Assembly: GCF_010723575.1 (NCBI RefSeq)
Contig: NZ_BLKZ01000001.1
Location: 186,001-250,000, forward strand
DNA length: 64,000 bases
DNA from: Mycobacterium bourgelatii
Lineage (GTDB): Bacteria; Actinomycetota; Actinomycetes; Mycobacteriales; Mycobacteriaceae
Direction of reading: 5' to 3'
This document shows positions 35,652-46,700 of this stretch, in pieces; positions within the stretch are counted from its first letter, which is position 1, and every line of letters begins with the position of its first letter. The notes under the pieces are model-generated. The model had not been told where the DNA came from. It ran no database searches and saw only the letters and a program-made list of their open reading frames with translations. The position numbers and the translations under genes were made by a program.

Positions 35652-36179
35652 TCACCGATTGGCGCGTTGGTTCAAGCCGTCGATCACCCAGTCCGCCCAT
35701 TCCATTTCGTGCTGGGTCCACCGCAGTCCTTGCTCGAGGACGGCGCGGGCGAAGAACGCATCGTCGTCGGCCGACCAGTCGTAGGCGTCGAGGATCTGCT
35801 GATAGTGGGCGTGTTCCTGCGCGGATTCGGCTTTCAGCGTCTCCAGGTACTCGCGCGCCTGGCTGGAGGTGAGCTGGCCGAGGAGAAAGACCCGCAGCAT
35901 CGCCGCGTTGCGAATCGGGGGGTCGTCTTGCGGCGACAGCATCCAGCGGGTTAGTTCGGCGCGTCCGGCGTCGGTGATTGCGTACTCTTTGCGGCCGCGC
36001 GGCCCCACATCGGAGACCTTGATGAACCCGTTGTCGGCCAACTTGTTGAGCTCACCGTAGAGCTGGCTCTGGGTGGCCGGCCACATGTTGTCCATGGACT
36101 CTTTGAACTTTTTGAGCAAGTCATAGCCACTGGCAGGCTCTTGTGCCAGTAGTCCGAGCGCGGCGTGTCGGAGGCTCAC
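35652..36179 (-). CDS. PadR family transcriptional regulator
   Basis: About 175 residues from a GTG at 36179 (VSLRHAALGLLAQEPASGYDLLKKF), which matches the usual PadR start; an in-frame ATG at 36209 would add ten residues (MSQLDGYDGR). The winged helix continues with 'ATQSQLYGELNKLADNGFIKV' and the wing 'GPRGRKEYAITDAGRAEL', then the C-terminal dimerisation helices 'SAQEHAHYQQILDAYDW' typical of the Vir_act_alpha_C part. These proteins repress adjacent or distant genes in response to small molecules. A 12-bp palindrome lies just upstream and is a likely autoregulatory site. The neighbours are an lpqJ-like gene and a permease gene on the same strand. Confidence 0.87.
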   Translation of the reverse strand: MSLRHAALGLLAQEPASGYDLLKKFKESMDNMWPATQSQLYGELNKLADNGFIKVSDVGPRGRKEYAITDAGRAELTRWMLSPQDDPPIRNAAMLRVFLLGQLTSSQAREYLETLKAESAQEHAHYQQILDAYDWSADDDAFFARAVLEQGLRWTQHEMEWADWVIDGLNQRANR

Positions 36180-36202
36180 ACGGCCATCGTAACCGTCCAA
36201 TT

Positions 36203-36214
36203 GTGACATGTCAC
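36203..36214. promoter_or_regulatory. Palindrome GTGACATGTCAC, probable PadR operator
   Basis: Perfect 12-bp palindrome 24 bp upstream of the GTG at 36179 and overlapping the alternative ATG at 36209. PadR-type operators commonly contain ATGT/ACAT half-sites, and PadR genes are often autoregulated. Confidence 0.45.
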
Positions 36215-36243
36215 TATCGGAAGGTAGGGCGGGTGGTGCCCGC

Positions 36244-36386
36244 GTTGAGACTGCGCTGGTGGCGGGGGCTACTCGAACTTTGTCGCCTAGGCGCAGAGTC
36301 AACGGGCCAGCGCCGGACGTGATCGTTGAGACTGCGCTGGTGGCGGGGGTTACTCGAACTTTGTCGCCACAGGCGCAGAGTCAACG
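36244..36386. repeat. Two tandem copies of a 61/62-bp palindromic repeat
   Basis: Copy 1 is 36244-36304 and copy 2 is 36325-36386, differing at few positions. Each starts GTTGAGACTGCGC and ends GCGCAGAGTCAACG, which are near-complementary, so each copy can form a stem (12 of 14 pairs) with a 30-bp loop containing ACTCGAACTTTGTCGCC. It lies in the gap between the PadR gene and the permease 3' end. It looks like a non-coding interspersed repeat (REP/MIRU-like) and may act as an mRNA 3' structure. Confidence 0.75.
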
Positions 36387-36413
36387 TGAAGGCGCCCAGC
36401 CCAGCGCCGAACG

Positions 36414-37853
36414 CTAAGCGCGGGTGGCATCCTCCGCAGCTGACGCCGCGGCGGTTTCCCGCACGCGATTGCGCACCAGGAACCAGCCACCGATGAGGGC
36501 GGGAATGCCAAGTAGCGCGGCCGCGATCATCCACTTGCCGAACACGTCGTCGAAGAACATCAGGATCAAGACGCCCAGCAAGAATGCCAGCGTCACGTAA
36601 CCGCTGTAGGGCGACAGCGGCATCCGGAACTTCGGCCGCTCCACCTGTCCCGTCGTCGACAGATGGTGGAAGCGCAGTTGGCACGCCACGATCGTCACCC
36701 AGGCGACGATGACGCCGGTGGCGGCGATGTGCAGCACGATTTCGAATGCCTGGCTCGGCTTGATGGCATTGAGGACGATGCCGAACAGCCCGATCCCGGC
36801 GGTGAGCAGAATGCCGCCGAATGGCACGCCGTTCTTCGACATCGGCGCGGTGAATTTGGGCCCACTGCCGTTGATCGCCATCGACCGCAGGATCCGGCCC
36901 GTGGAGTAGAGCCCGGCGTTGAGGCTGGACAGCGCGGCGGTGAGCACCACCAGGTTCATCAGGTCATCGCCCCAGCTCAGGCCGAGCTTTTCGAAGAACG
37001 TCACGAACGGGCTGACATGTGCGTGGTACGCGGTGTAGGGGAGCAGCAGGGCCAACAGGATCGTCGACCCGACGTAGAAGACGGCGATGCGGAACACCAC
37101 CGAGTTGATCGCACGCGGCATGATCCGTTCCGGATCCTCGGTCTCGCCCGCCGCGATACCGACCAGCTCGATTGCGGCGTAAGCGAAAACCACGCCCGAG
37201 GTGACGAGCACCAGCGGCAGCAGGCCGACCGGCAAGAGTCCGCCATGCTGGCTCCACAGCGACCACCCGGTGTCTTGGCCGTCAACCTTGAAGCGCCCGG
37301 CCAGAAAGATGGTCCCGACGACCAGGAAAGTGACCAGCGCCAGCACCTTGATCAACGCGGCCCAGAATTCCAGTTCGCCGAAGAGCTTGACCGAGATCAG
37401 GTTCATCGCCAGCACCACCAGCAGCGCGATGAGCGCCAGCGTCCACTGCGGGACGACGTGGAAAAAGCGCCAGTAGTGGCAGTAGTGGGCGATGGCCGTG
37501 GTGTCCACGATCCCGGTCATCGCCCAGTTCAGGAAATACATCCAGCCGGCGGCGTAGGCCGCCTTCTCGCCGAAGAATTCCCGGGCGTAGGACACGAACG
37601 ATCCCGACGACGGGCGGTGCAGTACCAGCTCGCCGAGGGCTCGCAGGATGAAGAACACGAAGACGCCGCAGATGCCGTAAACGATGAACAATCCCGGCCC
37701 GGCCGTTTCGAGCCGCTCGCCGGCGCCGAGGAAAAGGCCCGTCCCGATGGCGCCGCCGAGGGCGATCATCTGCAGTTGTCGGTTCTTGAGGGCCTTGTGA
37801 TACCCCTCGTCTTCGCGGCTGAGCCGCTCGACATCGGTGTCTGACGGTGCCAT
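36414..37853 (-). CDS. ansP2: Amino acid permease, AnsP2-like (APC superfamily)
   Basis: 479 residues, twelve predicted helices, close in length and order to Rv0346c (AnsP2, 487 residues), a proton-coupled amino acid importer linked to asparagine/aspartate. Diagnostic segments: cytoplasmic N-terminus '[21 protein letters not shown]', '[13 protein letters not shown]' in helix 1, '[10 protein letters not shown]', '[20 protein letters not shown]' and '[19 protein letters not shown]' in helix 6. The ATG at 37853 begins [17 protein letters not shown]. No SD is clear. It is downstream of the palindromic repeats only in position, since it is read away from them. Substrate from homology, not from sequence proof. 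Confidence 0.88.
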   Translation of the reverse strand: MAPSDTDVERLSREDEGYHKALKNRQLQMIALGGAIGTGLFLGAGERLETAGPGLFIVYGICGVFVFFILRALGELVLHRPSSGSFVSYAREFFGEKAAYAAGWMYFLNWAMTGIVDTTAIAHYCHYWRFFHVVPQWTLALIALLVVLAMNLISVKLFGELEFWAALIKVLALVTFLVVGTIFLAGRFKVDGQDTGWSLWSQHGGLLPVGLLPLVLVTSGVVFAYAAIELVGIAAGETEDPERIMPRAINSVVFRIAVFYVGSTILLALLLPYTAYHAHVSPFVTFFEKLGLSWGDDLMNLVVLTAALSSLNAGLYSTGRILRSMAINGSGPKFTAPMSKNGVPFGGILLTAGIGLFGIVLNAIKPSQAFEIVLHIAATGVIVAWVTIVACQLRFHHLSTTGQVERPKFRMPLSPYSGYVTLAFLLGVLILMFFDDVFGKWMIAAALLGIPALIGGWFLVRNRVRETAAASAAEDATRA

Positions 37854-38011
37854 CGAGCTCCTATCGCCGCGAAGCGGGTTGGCTGTCAGGCTAACTCACG
37901 GCCAGGTCCCGCGCCTTTGGAGGAGATTGTGTGGAGATTGACGCGAGATTTAGCAGCTGTCGCCGACCTGGGCACCGCCGCGAACTACACACGGAACGGG
38001 TTGAGAAGAGC

Positions 38012-38668
38012 TCAGATCGCCGTCAGCGCCGTAACCGCGTCGCCGAACATCGTCTGTTTGATGGCGCCGAGCGTGCCCTGGTCCTTTGCGCCGAGGGGGC
38101 GCAGCAGATCGACCGCGGCGGCGGTCACGGCACCCTCGGCAGCGGTGGCGTCGACGATTCCGATGCTGGCGGCGTCGACGCCGCCGAAGCGGCGACCCGT
38201 CGTCATGGAGGCGACCGCCGGCTGCGGAGCCAGTTTGGCCTGTATCAATGCCGCCATACCCGGTGTGAACGGAATGTTGATGTCGACCTCCGGGAAGCAG
38301 AAGAAGCCCCGGTCGGCGCGCATCACTCGGAAGTCGTGCGCAACCGCCAACATCGCGCCCGCGCCAAACGCGTGCCCGACGATGGCGGCGGCGGTGGGAA
38401 TCGGCAGGGTGAGCATGCGGGCCAGTAGGCCCTGGACCCGCCCGACGTACCACTGGGTCTGGTCGCTGTGCGCGCCCAACCAATCCAGGTCCAGGCCGTT
38501 GGTGTAGAACTTTCCGGTCGCGGTCGTGACCAGGCCGTTCGGACGGTTGGCGACGATCTCGCCGAGCTTGGTGTCGATGTCATCGAGAAAGCTTGGTGAG
38601 AAACGGTTTTCGTCGTCGCCCAGGTCCAGAATGGCGATCTGGTCGTCGTAGGTCAGGGTGATCGTCAT
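38012..38668 (-). CDS. Enoyl-CoA hydratase/isomerase family protein (crotonase fold)
   Basis: 218 residues from the ATG at 38668. Shorter than standard hydratases (about 260) and closest in pattern to plant-type delta3,delta2-enoyl-CoA isomerases: oxyanion-hole segments 'KFYTNGLDLDWLG' and 'GHAFGAGAMLAVAHDFRVM', then 'RGFFCFPEVDINIPFTPGM' with the acidic residue of the active site, and a C-terminal helix bundle. It probably shifts double bonds in fatty acyl-CoA oxidation. Its ATG overlaps the stop of the TetR gene by 4 bp (ATGA), so both are made from one transcript under TetR control. Confidence 0.87.
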   Translation of the reverse strand: MTITLTYDDQIAILDLGDDENRFSPSFLDDIDTKLGEIVANRPNGLVTTATGKFYTNGLDLDWLGAHSDQTQWYVGRVQGLLARMLTLPIPTAAAIVGHAFGAGAMLAVAHDFRVMRADRGFFCFPEVDINIPFTPGMAALIQAKLAPQPAVASMTTGRRFGGVDAASIGIVDATAAEGAVTAAAVDLLRPLGAKDQGTLGAIKQTMFGDAVTALTAI

Positions 38669-39291
38669 GCTGCTGCCCTTTCTGGTGGCGGACCGATGTC
38701 CAGAACTGCTGTCACGGCGGCGCGGAGTTGCTGGCGTGCTGTACTGCTGCCCAGCCGGTTTCGGCGCAGCAGAATCGCGGTGGGCAAGTCGACGATGCAC
38801 GTGGTGATGGTGTCGACGGCCCCCGCGTCCTTGCGTTCCCACACCCGCAGCGCCAACCGGATCATCAGGCTTATCAGCCGCGCCTCGAGAGCCTTTATCT
38901 CGGAACCGATCTCCTCGGGCAGGTCTGGCTCGAGCAACTCTTCGCGACGGACCACCAGAAGCAGCGTCGACGAGTTCGGATACTGCTCGGCGAACACCGC
39001 CGGCGCGTCGGCGGCGGCGACCACCGCGTCCACTCCGGCTTGCCGGCCCGGCGCTGACAGCGCCTGATCAACCAACGCGGTTTGGGCGTCGAGGAAGCGC
39101 CTTCCGGCCCGTAGCCAGACCCGGCCCAGCAGGCCCGCCCGCGACCCGAACGAGTGGTACACCGCGCCGTTGGAAACGCCGACGGCCGCGCTGATCGCGC
39201 GGATGGTCACCGCTGCGGGCCCGGACGCGACCGCCAGTGATTCGGCCGCGTCCAGCACCCGGTCGGTGTCATATACGCGGGGGCGGGGCAT
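38665..39291 (-). CDS. TetR family repressor, probably autoregulating the hydratase operon
   Basis: 208 residues. The N-terminal helix-turn-helix is clear: 'VLDAAESLAVASGPAAVTIRAISAAVGVSNGAVYHSFGSRAGLL' spans residues 12-55 (HTH core AAVGVSNGAVYHSFGS). The C-terminal ligand domain is not similar to a known subgroup. The start ATG at 39291 is 12 bp from a strong palindrome at 39303-39326. The gene and the enoyl-CoA hydratase gene overlap, which suggests that an acyl-CoA or fatty-acid derivative is the inducer; that is inference. Confidence 0.9.
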   Translation of the reverse strand: MPRPRVYDTDRVLDAAESLAVASGPAAVTIRAISAAVGVSNGAVYHSFGSRAGLLGRVWLRAGRRFLDAQTALVDQALSAPGRQAGVDAVVAAADAPAVFAEQYPNSSTLLLVVRREELLEPDLPEEIGSEIKALEARLISLMIRLALRVWERKDAGAVDTITTCIVDLPTAILLRRNRLGSSTARQQLRAAVTAVLDIGPPPERAAA

Positions 39292-39302
39292 GGCATGAAA
39301 CG

Positions 39303-39326
39303 GTAACAGAGCAAACGCTCTGTTAC
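39303..39326. promoter_or_regulatory. TetR operator: 10-bp inverted repeat
   Basis: Arms GTAACAGAGC (39303-39312) and GCTCTGTTAC (39317-39326) are perfectly complementary around a 4-bp centre. It begins 12 bp before the TetR start codon, so bound repressor would block its own transcription. Confidence 0.82.
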
Positions 39327-39422
39327 TAGCGGGCAGTGCCAGCGCCTGGGGAAGCGGCGAAAGAAATAACTGTGCAGACCCGGGAACAAGATGCGAACGG
39401 CCCGCGTTAGCATGGTCAGCAA

Positions 39423-39443
39423 GTTGAGTGCACCAGACTCAAG
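39423..39443. promoter_or_regulatory. HAIR operator 1 of the dnaK operon (HspR site)
   Basis: TTGAGT, a 7-bp spacer and ACTCAA (39424-39429 and 39437-39442) match the HspR-associated inverted repeat CTTGAGT-N7-ACTCAAG. It lies about 100 bp before dnaK, beside a TTGACA that may be the -35 (39450-39455). Confidence 0.85.
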
Positions 39444-39477
39444 CTTGGGTTGACAGGGAATCCTCGTCAGGAGCAGG

Positions 39478-39498
39478 CTTGAGCGGGGTTCACTCAGC
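39478..39498. promoter_or_regulatory. HAIR operator 2 of the dnaK operon
   Basis: CTTGAGC, a 7-bp spacer and ACTCAGC: a weaker copy of the HspR consensus, 43 bp before the dnaK start. Two sites would allow cooperative repression. Confidence 0.65.
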
Positions 39499-39540
39499 AT
39501 AGTGCAAAAAGAACAGGCTATTTACTCAGGAGGAATCACT

Positions 39541-41414
<1,874 letters not shown>

Positions 41415-41418
<4 letters not shown>

Positions 41419-42122
41419 CGGGCGGCAACGAAACTCCGCACGACGACCCGCAAGAACCGGTAACCGTCACCGACAAGCGTCGGATCGACCCCCAGACCGG
41501 TGAAGTTCGGCAGACCCCTCCCGGCAACTCGCCGGGAGGGGCCGAACAAGCGGGCCAAAGCGGCAAGGCCAATCAGGCCAATCAGGCCAATCAGGCCGAC
41601 AAGGTCGCTGAGCTGACCGCCGATCTGCAGCGGGTGCAGGCCGATTTCACCAACTACCGCAAGCGGGCGCTGCGCGATCAGCAGGCGGCGGCGGACCGGG
41701 CCAAGGCCACCGTCGTCAGCCAATTGCTGGGCGTGCTCGACGATCTCGACCGCGCCCGCAAGCACGGCGATCTGGAGTCCGGCCCGCTGAAGTCGGTCGC
41801 CGACAAGCTGTCCAGCGCGCTGTCCGGTCTCGGGTTGACGCCGTTCGGTGCCGAAGGCGAGGACTTCGACCCGGCGTTACACGAGGCCGTGCAGCACGAA
41901 GGTGACGGCGGCCCGGACTCGAGGCCGGTGATCGGCACTGTCATGCGGCAGGGTTACCGACTGGGCGAGCAGGTGCTGCGGCACGCGCTCGTCGGCGTCG
42001 TCGACACGGTCGACACGCCTTCCGACAAGGCCGCGAAAGCGCCTGCTGCGGACCCCTTCGAGCAGATCCTCGAAAGCGAGCAGGCCGACTCCGGCGACAA
42101 AGACAGCGGTTCGGGCGAATAG
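41415..42122 (+). CDS. grpE: Nucleotide exchange factor GrpE
   Basis: 235 residues; releases ADP from DnaK. GTG start at 41415 within GTGA, overlapping the dnaK stop, so translation is coupled. The N-terminal 55 residues are low-complexity and polar, with a short NQANQANQA repeat; then comes the long dimerisation coiled coil ('[20 protein letters not shown]') and the beta-domain with the signature '[11 protein letters not shown]...[24 protein letters not shown]' (positions 155-195). The end is acidic and poorly conserved, as usual. Confidence 0.97.
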
Positions 42123-42163
42123 GGCTCAAAATCAACGGGAAAGGTGAGAGGGGGTGACGCGAC

Positions 42164-43333
42164 ATGGCCCAGCGTGAATGGGTCGAAAAAGACTTCTACA
42201 AGGAGCTAGGCGTCTCTCCTGACGCTACTGAGGACCAGATCAAGAAGGCCTACCGCAAGCTGGCTTCGGAGTTCCATCCGGACAAGAATCCCGCGGGCGC
42301 AGAGCGTTTCAAGGCTGTGTCCGAGGCCTACAGCGTCTTGTCGGACGAGGCAAAGAAGAAGGAGTACGACGAAACGCGGCGGCTCTTCGCCGGCGGCGGT
42401 TTCGGTCGGCGGCGCTTTGACACCGGTGGTTTCGGCGGCTTCGGCGGCGGCGGCGACGGCGTTGAGTTCAACCTCAACGACCTGTTCGACGCCGCCAGCC
42501 GGGGCGGCGGCGCCAACATCGGCGACTTGTTCGGCGGCCTGTTCGGACGCGGCGCAAGTCCCCGGCCCAGCCGGCCGCGGCGCGGCAACGATCTGGAGAC
42601 CGAGACCGAGCTCGATTTCGTCGAGGCCGCCAAGGGGGTGGCCATGCCGTTGCGGCTGACCAGTCCGGCACCGTGCACCAACTGCCACGGCAGCGGGGCG
42701 CGTCCGGGCACCAGCCCGAAGGTGTGTGCCACCTGCAACGGCGCCGGTGTGATCAACCGCAACCAGGGTGCGTTCGGCTTCTCCGAACCGTGCACCGACT
42801 GCCGGGGCAGTGGCTCGATCATCGAGCACCCCTGCGACGAGTGCAAAGGCACCGGAGTCACCACGCGTACCCGCACGATAAACGTGCGGATCCCGCCGGG
42901 CGTCGAGGACGGGCAGCGGATCCGGTTGGCCGGCCAGGGTGAGGCGGGCCTGCGCGGGGCGCCTTCGGGCGACCTGTACGTGACGGTTCACGTACGCCCG
43001 GACAAGGTGTTCGGGCGCGACGGCGACGACCTCACCGTGACGGTCCCGGTTAGCTTCCACGAATTGGCTTTGGGCTCAACGCTTTCGGTGCCCACCCTGG
43101 ACGGTACCGTCGGGGTTCGGGTGCCGAAGGGCACCGCCGATGGCCGCATCCTGCGGGTCCGCGGTCGGGGTGTGCCCAAGCGCGGCGGCGGAAGTGGCGA
43201 CCTGCTCGTCACCGTCAAGGTAGCCGTTCCGCCGAACCTGGAAGGCGCCGCCCAGGAGGCGCTGGAAACCTACGCGGCGGCCGAAAGAGCTAGTGGATTC
43301 AACCCAAGAGCGGGATGGGCAGGTAACCGCTGA
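42164..43333 (+). CDS. dnaJ1: Co-chaperone DnaJ1
   Basis: 389 residues. Stimulates the ATPase of DnaK and delivers substrates. J domain at 10-75 with the HPD motif in [10 protein letters not shown]; Gly/Phe-rich region at about 80-130 ([20 protein letters not shown]); zinc domain with four CxxCxGxG units [24 protein letters not shown] and CDECKGTG (about 168-238); two C-terminal beta domains. The ATG at 42164 lies 41 bp after grpE. The stop shares one base with the hspR start (TGATG). Confidence 0.97.
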   Translation: MAQREWVEKDFYKELGVSPDATEDQIKKAYRKLASEFHPDKNPAGAERFKAVSEAYSVLSDEAKKKEYDETRRLFAGGGFGRRRFDTGGFGGFGGGGDGVEFNLNDLFDAASRGGGANIGDLFGGLFGRGASPRPSRPRRGNDLETETELDFVEAAKGVAMPLRLTSPAPCTNCHGSGARPGTSPKVCATCNGAGVINRNQGAFGFSEPCTDCRGSGSIIEHPCDECKGTGVTTRTRTINVRIPPGVEDGQRIRLAGQGEAGLRGAPSGDLYVTVHVRPDKVFGRDGDDLTVTVPVSFHELALGSTLSVPTLDGTVGVRVPKGTADGRILRVRGRGVPKRGGGSGDLLVTVKVAVPPNLEGAAQEALETYAAAERASGFNPRAGWAGNR

Positions 43334-43716
43334 TGGCAAAAAACCAGAAGAGAGAAGAAGCCCGTACCTTCATGATCTCGGTGGCCGCCGAGCTGGCCGG
43401 AATGCACGCGCAGACCCTGCGCACCTACGACCGGCTCGGTCTGGTCAGTCCGCAGCGCACTTCCGGTGGCGGGCGGCGGTATTCCCAGCACGACGTGGAA
43501 CTGCTGCGCGAGGTGCAGCGCCTATCGCAGGACGAGGGCGTCAACCTCGCCGGCATCAAGCGCATCATCGAGTTGACCAACCAGGTCGAGGCGTTGCAGT
43601 CGCGGTTGCACGAGATGTCTGAGGAACTGGCTGCCTTGCGCGCCAAGCAGCGCCGCGAAGTTGCGGTGGTGCCGAAGAGCACCGCCTTGGTCGTCTGGAA
43701 ACCGCGCCACCGCTGA
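43333..43716 (+). CDS. hspR: Heat-shock repressor HspR (MerR family)
   Basis: 127 residues. Represses the dnaK operon, clpB and other genes by binding HAIR sites, with DnaK as co-repressor. MerR-type HTH at 13-80: 'MISVAAELAGMHAQTLRTYDRLGLVSP' with wing 'SGGGRRYSQHDVELL'. A coiled coil (LTNQVEALQSRLHEM) follows, and a hydrophobic end STALVVWKPRHR, the tail shown in M. tuberculosis HspR to contact DnaK. HAIR sites in this window lie upstream of dnaK and clpB, so both parts of the regulon are here. Ends 60 bp before the convergent PPE gene. Confidence 0.97.
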   Translation: MAKNQKREEARTFMISVAAELAGMHAQTLRTYDRLGLVSPQRTSGGGRRYSQHDVELLREVQRLSQDEGVNLAGIKRIIELTNQVEALQSRLHEMSEELAALRAKQRREVAVVPKSTALVVWKPRHR

Positions 43717-43776
43717 GCTGTGCCGCCGCTGACGCGGCGACTTCGCGCCCGGCTACGGCCGAATCGCCAGCCCGAC

Positions 43777-46700
43777 TCAGGGCAGGACGTTGTCCTGCAG
43801 GATGCCGGAGAGGTGGTCGCCGTAGTTGCCGAAGCCGGAGATGAACGCCTGGGTCAGGATGTCCAGCACGGTGGTGTTGTAGAAGCCGGACATGAAGTTG
43901 CCCAGGTTCGCCCAGCCCGATTCCAGCGTGCCGAAGTTCTGGAAGCCCGACAGTCCTGGGCCACCGGCGTTGAACATGCCCGACACCTGGGCGAACGCGT
44001 TCCCGATACCCGACACGGCGCCGTCGACGGCGTCGTTGAAGAAGCCGGACGCGCCGCCCGCACCGGAGTTGAAGAAGCCCGACGACGGAGTGTCGGTCGA
44101 GTTGAAGAAGCCCGGTTGTCCCTGCCACCCGAAGCTGAGCTCGAACGGTCCCACGTTGCCCGCGCCGAGGAAGCTGAGCGGGTTCTGGATGACCATGTTG
44201 AGCGGCATCTCGGGGTTGAGGACGCTCGGATCGATCGTGTAGGGCCCGACCTCGACGGTGTAGATGTGGAACGGCGGAAGGGTGCCGCTGAGTACACATC
44301 CGACGAACGGGATGTAGATGATGCAGACCGTGATCTGCAGGCTGAGCGGAATGGAGAACTGGGACAGGGTGAACATGTCCTGGGTGATGGCATTGATCGT
44401 GCCGGTGATCGGAATCTCGATATTGCCCTGAACGTCGTAGTCCCAAGGGATCTCGGGAATGGTGGTCCGGTACTCGAAACCGCCCAGGCCCTGGTAGTCG
44501 CCTCGCCAGAAGGCGCCGTTGCTGTAGTTGCCGCCGATGAAGAAACCGGTGTTGACGTTGCCGGAGTTTCCGATACCGGTGTTGGAGTTGCCGGTGTTGA
44601 ACCAACCGGTGTTGTAGTCGCCCTGGTTGAAGTCGCCGGTGTTGTAGTCGCCCGGGTTGAAGCTCCCGGTGTTGAAGTGGCCGGTGTTGTAGAAACCGGT
44701 GTTGAAGTTGCCGGTGTTGCCGATACCGGTGTTGACCATGCCGGCGTTGAAGAAGCCGGTGTTGACGGTGCCGGTGTTGCCGATGCCGGTGTTGTACTCG
44801 CCGGAGTTGAACAGGCCCCAGTTGCCGTTGCCGGAGTTGCCGATACCGAAGTTGTTGGTGCCGGAGTTGAACAGGCCGACGTTGCCGTCGCCCGAGTTCC
44901 AGCCGCCAAATCCGGTGAGCGCGTTGCCGGTAAGGCCGATGCCGATGTTCCCGTCGCCGGTGTTGCCGAAGCCGATGTTGTTGGTGCCGGTGTTGCCCCA
45001 ACCGATGTTGAAGCTGCCGGTGTTGCCGAAGCCGATGTTCTGGATGGCCGCCGAGAGCCCCGGGCCGGCGTTGCCGAAGCCCCAGTTGCCGCTGCCGATG
45101 TTGCCCCAACCGATGTTGAAGCCGCCGATGTTGCCGCCGCCCAGGTTGTAGTCGCCGACATTGCCGTTGCCGATGTTGAAGGCGCCGATGTTGCCGCTGC
45201 CCACGTTGTAGACGCCGATGTCAGCGCTGCCGAAGTTCCAGAATCCGAGGTTGGCCAGGCCCACGTTGAAAGTCGTTGAGCTGGCACCGTCTTGGAACCA
45301 ACCGGCCAGGAAGGAGCCGATGTTGTCGAATCCCGAGATGATGGACGGGTTTCCGGGGGTGCCGGTGCCGGTGTTGAGCCAACCGGAGATGGTGTTGCCG
45401 AGGTTGGCGAAGCCGGACTGCAGCGTCCCGTAGTTCTGCAAGCCAGAGTTGCCGACCAGCGCGGTGGCGAAGTTGAAGATGCCCGAGTTGTTGCCGAAGT
45501 TCTGCAGGCCCGACGCGCTGCCCTGGCCCCAGTTGAGGAAGCCCGACGACAGTCCGCTGGTCTGGTTGAAGAAGCCCGGCTGGGGCACCAGGTCGATGAG
45601 CGGGATGTAGGCGGGTCCGCCGCCGAAGTTGCCGACGATGTTGATGAGGGTTTGCGGGTTGCCGGGTCCGTACGGCGGGGGATTGCCGATGTTGATCGTG
45701 ATCACCGCCGGGTTGGTGTCCCCGAAGCTCAAAGTGATCGGCGTGTTCTGCGGCGCGTTGACGTCGCCGCCGTGGAGGTTGATGGGGTTGACGTTGGCGA
45801 TGACCGTGCCGCTGAGGATGCCCAGGTCCAACGTGCCGAAGGCGCCGAACGAAGGAATCGTGATCGCGGGGATGGACACCGGGGTGATGCTGACGGTGAT
45901 CGGGATGTGGACCGGAACCTCGACCGTCAGGAAGCCGGTGGTCCGCTGCGCGACCATGGTGTAGTTGGCCCACAGCAGGCCTTGGCGGTCGGCGCGCCAG
46001 AGCATGCCGTTGTTCTGGCTGCCGGTGCTGAAGCTGCCGGTGTTGAAGTCGCCGACGTTGGCCCAGCCGGTGTTGTAGTTGCCGGGGTTGTAGGCACCGG
46101 TGTTGAAGTCGCCCAGGTTGGCCCAGCCGGTGTTGAAGGCGCCGAAGTTGAAGAGGCCGGTGTTGTAGTCGCCCGGGTTGACCAGACCGGTGTTGAAGTT
46201 GCCAGTGTTGAAGAAGCCCGAGTTCCAGGTGCCGGTGTTGCCGATCCCGGTGTTGCCGGTGCCGGTGTTGCCGATGCCCCAGTTTCCGGTGCCGGAGTTG
46301 CCGAATCCGACGTTGCCGGTGCCGGAGTTGAACAGGCCGATGTTGAAGCTGCCGGAGTTGGTGCCCCCGATGCCGATCTGGTTGTCGCCGGACAGGCCGA
46401 TACCGAAGCCGCCGTTACCCATGTTGCCGATGCCGACGTTGCCGTTGCCGGAGTTGAAGAACCCGATGTTGCCGGTGCCGGAGTTGAACAAGCCCCAGTT
46501 GCCGGTGCCGGAGTTGAAGAAGCCGGTGTTGGCGATCCCGGAGTTCAGCGATTCGAACCCTTGCAGGCCGTCGCCGGTGATTCCGATGCCGATGTTGTTG
46601 GAGCCGGTGTTGAAGAAGCCGATGTTGTTGGTGCCGGTGTTGCCGATGCCGATGTTGAAGTCGCCGGCGTTGGAAAGGCCAATGTTGTTGTCGCCCAAGT

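Noticed and set aside
43717..43776. Short GC hairpin between hspR and the PPE gene
   Set aside because: GCCGC/GCGGC stem of five pairs without a T run; too weak to call as a terminator.
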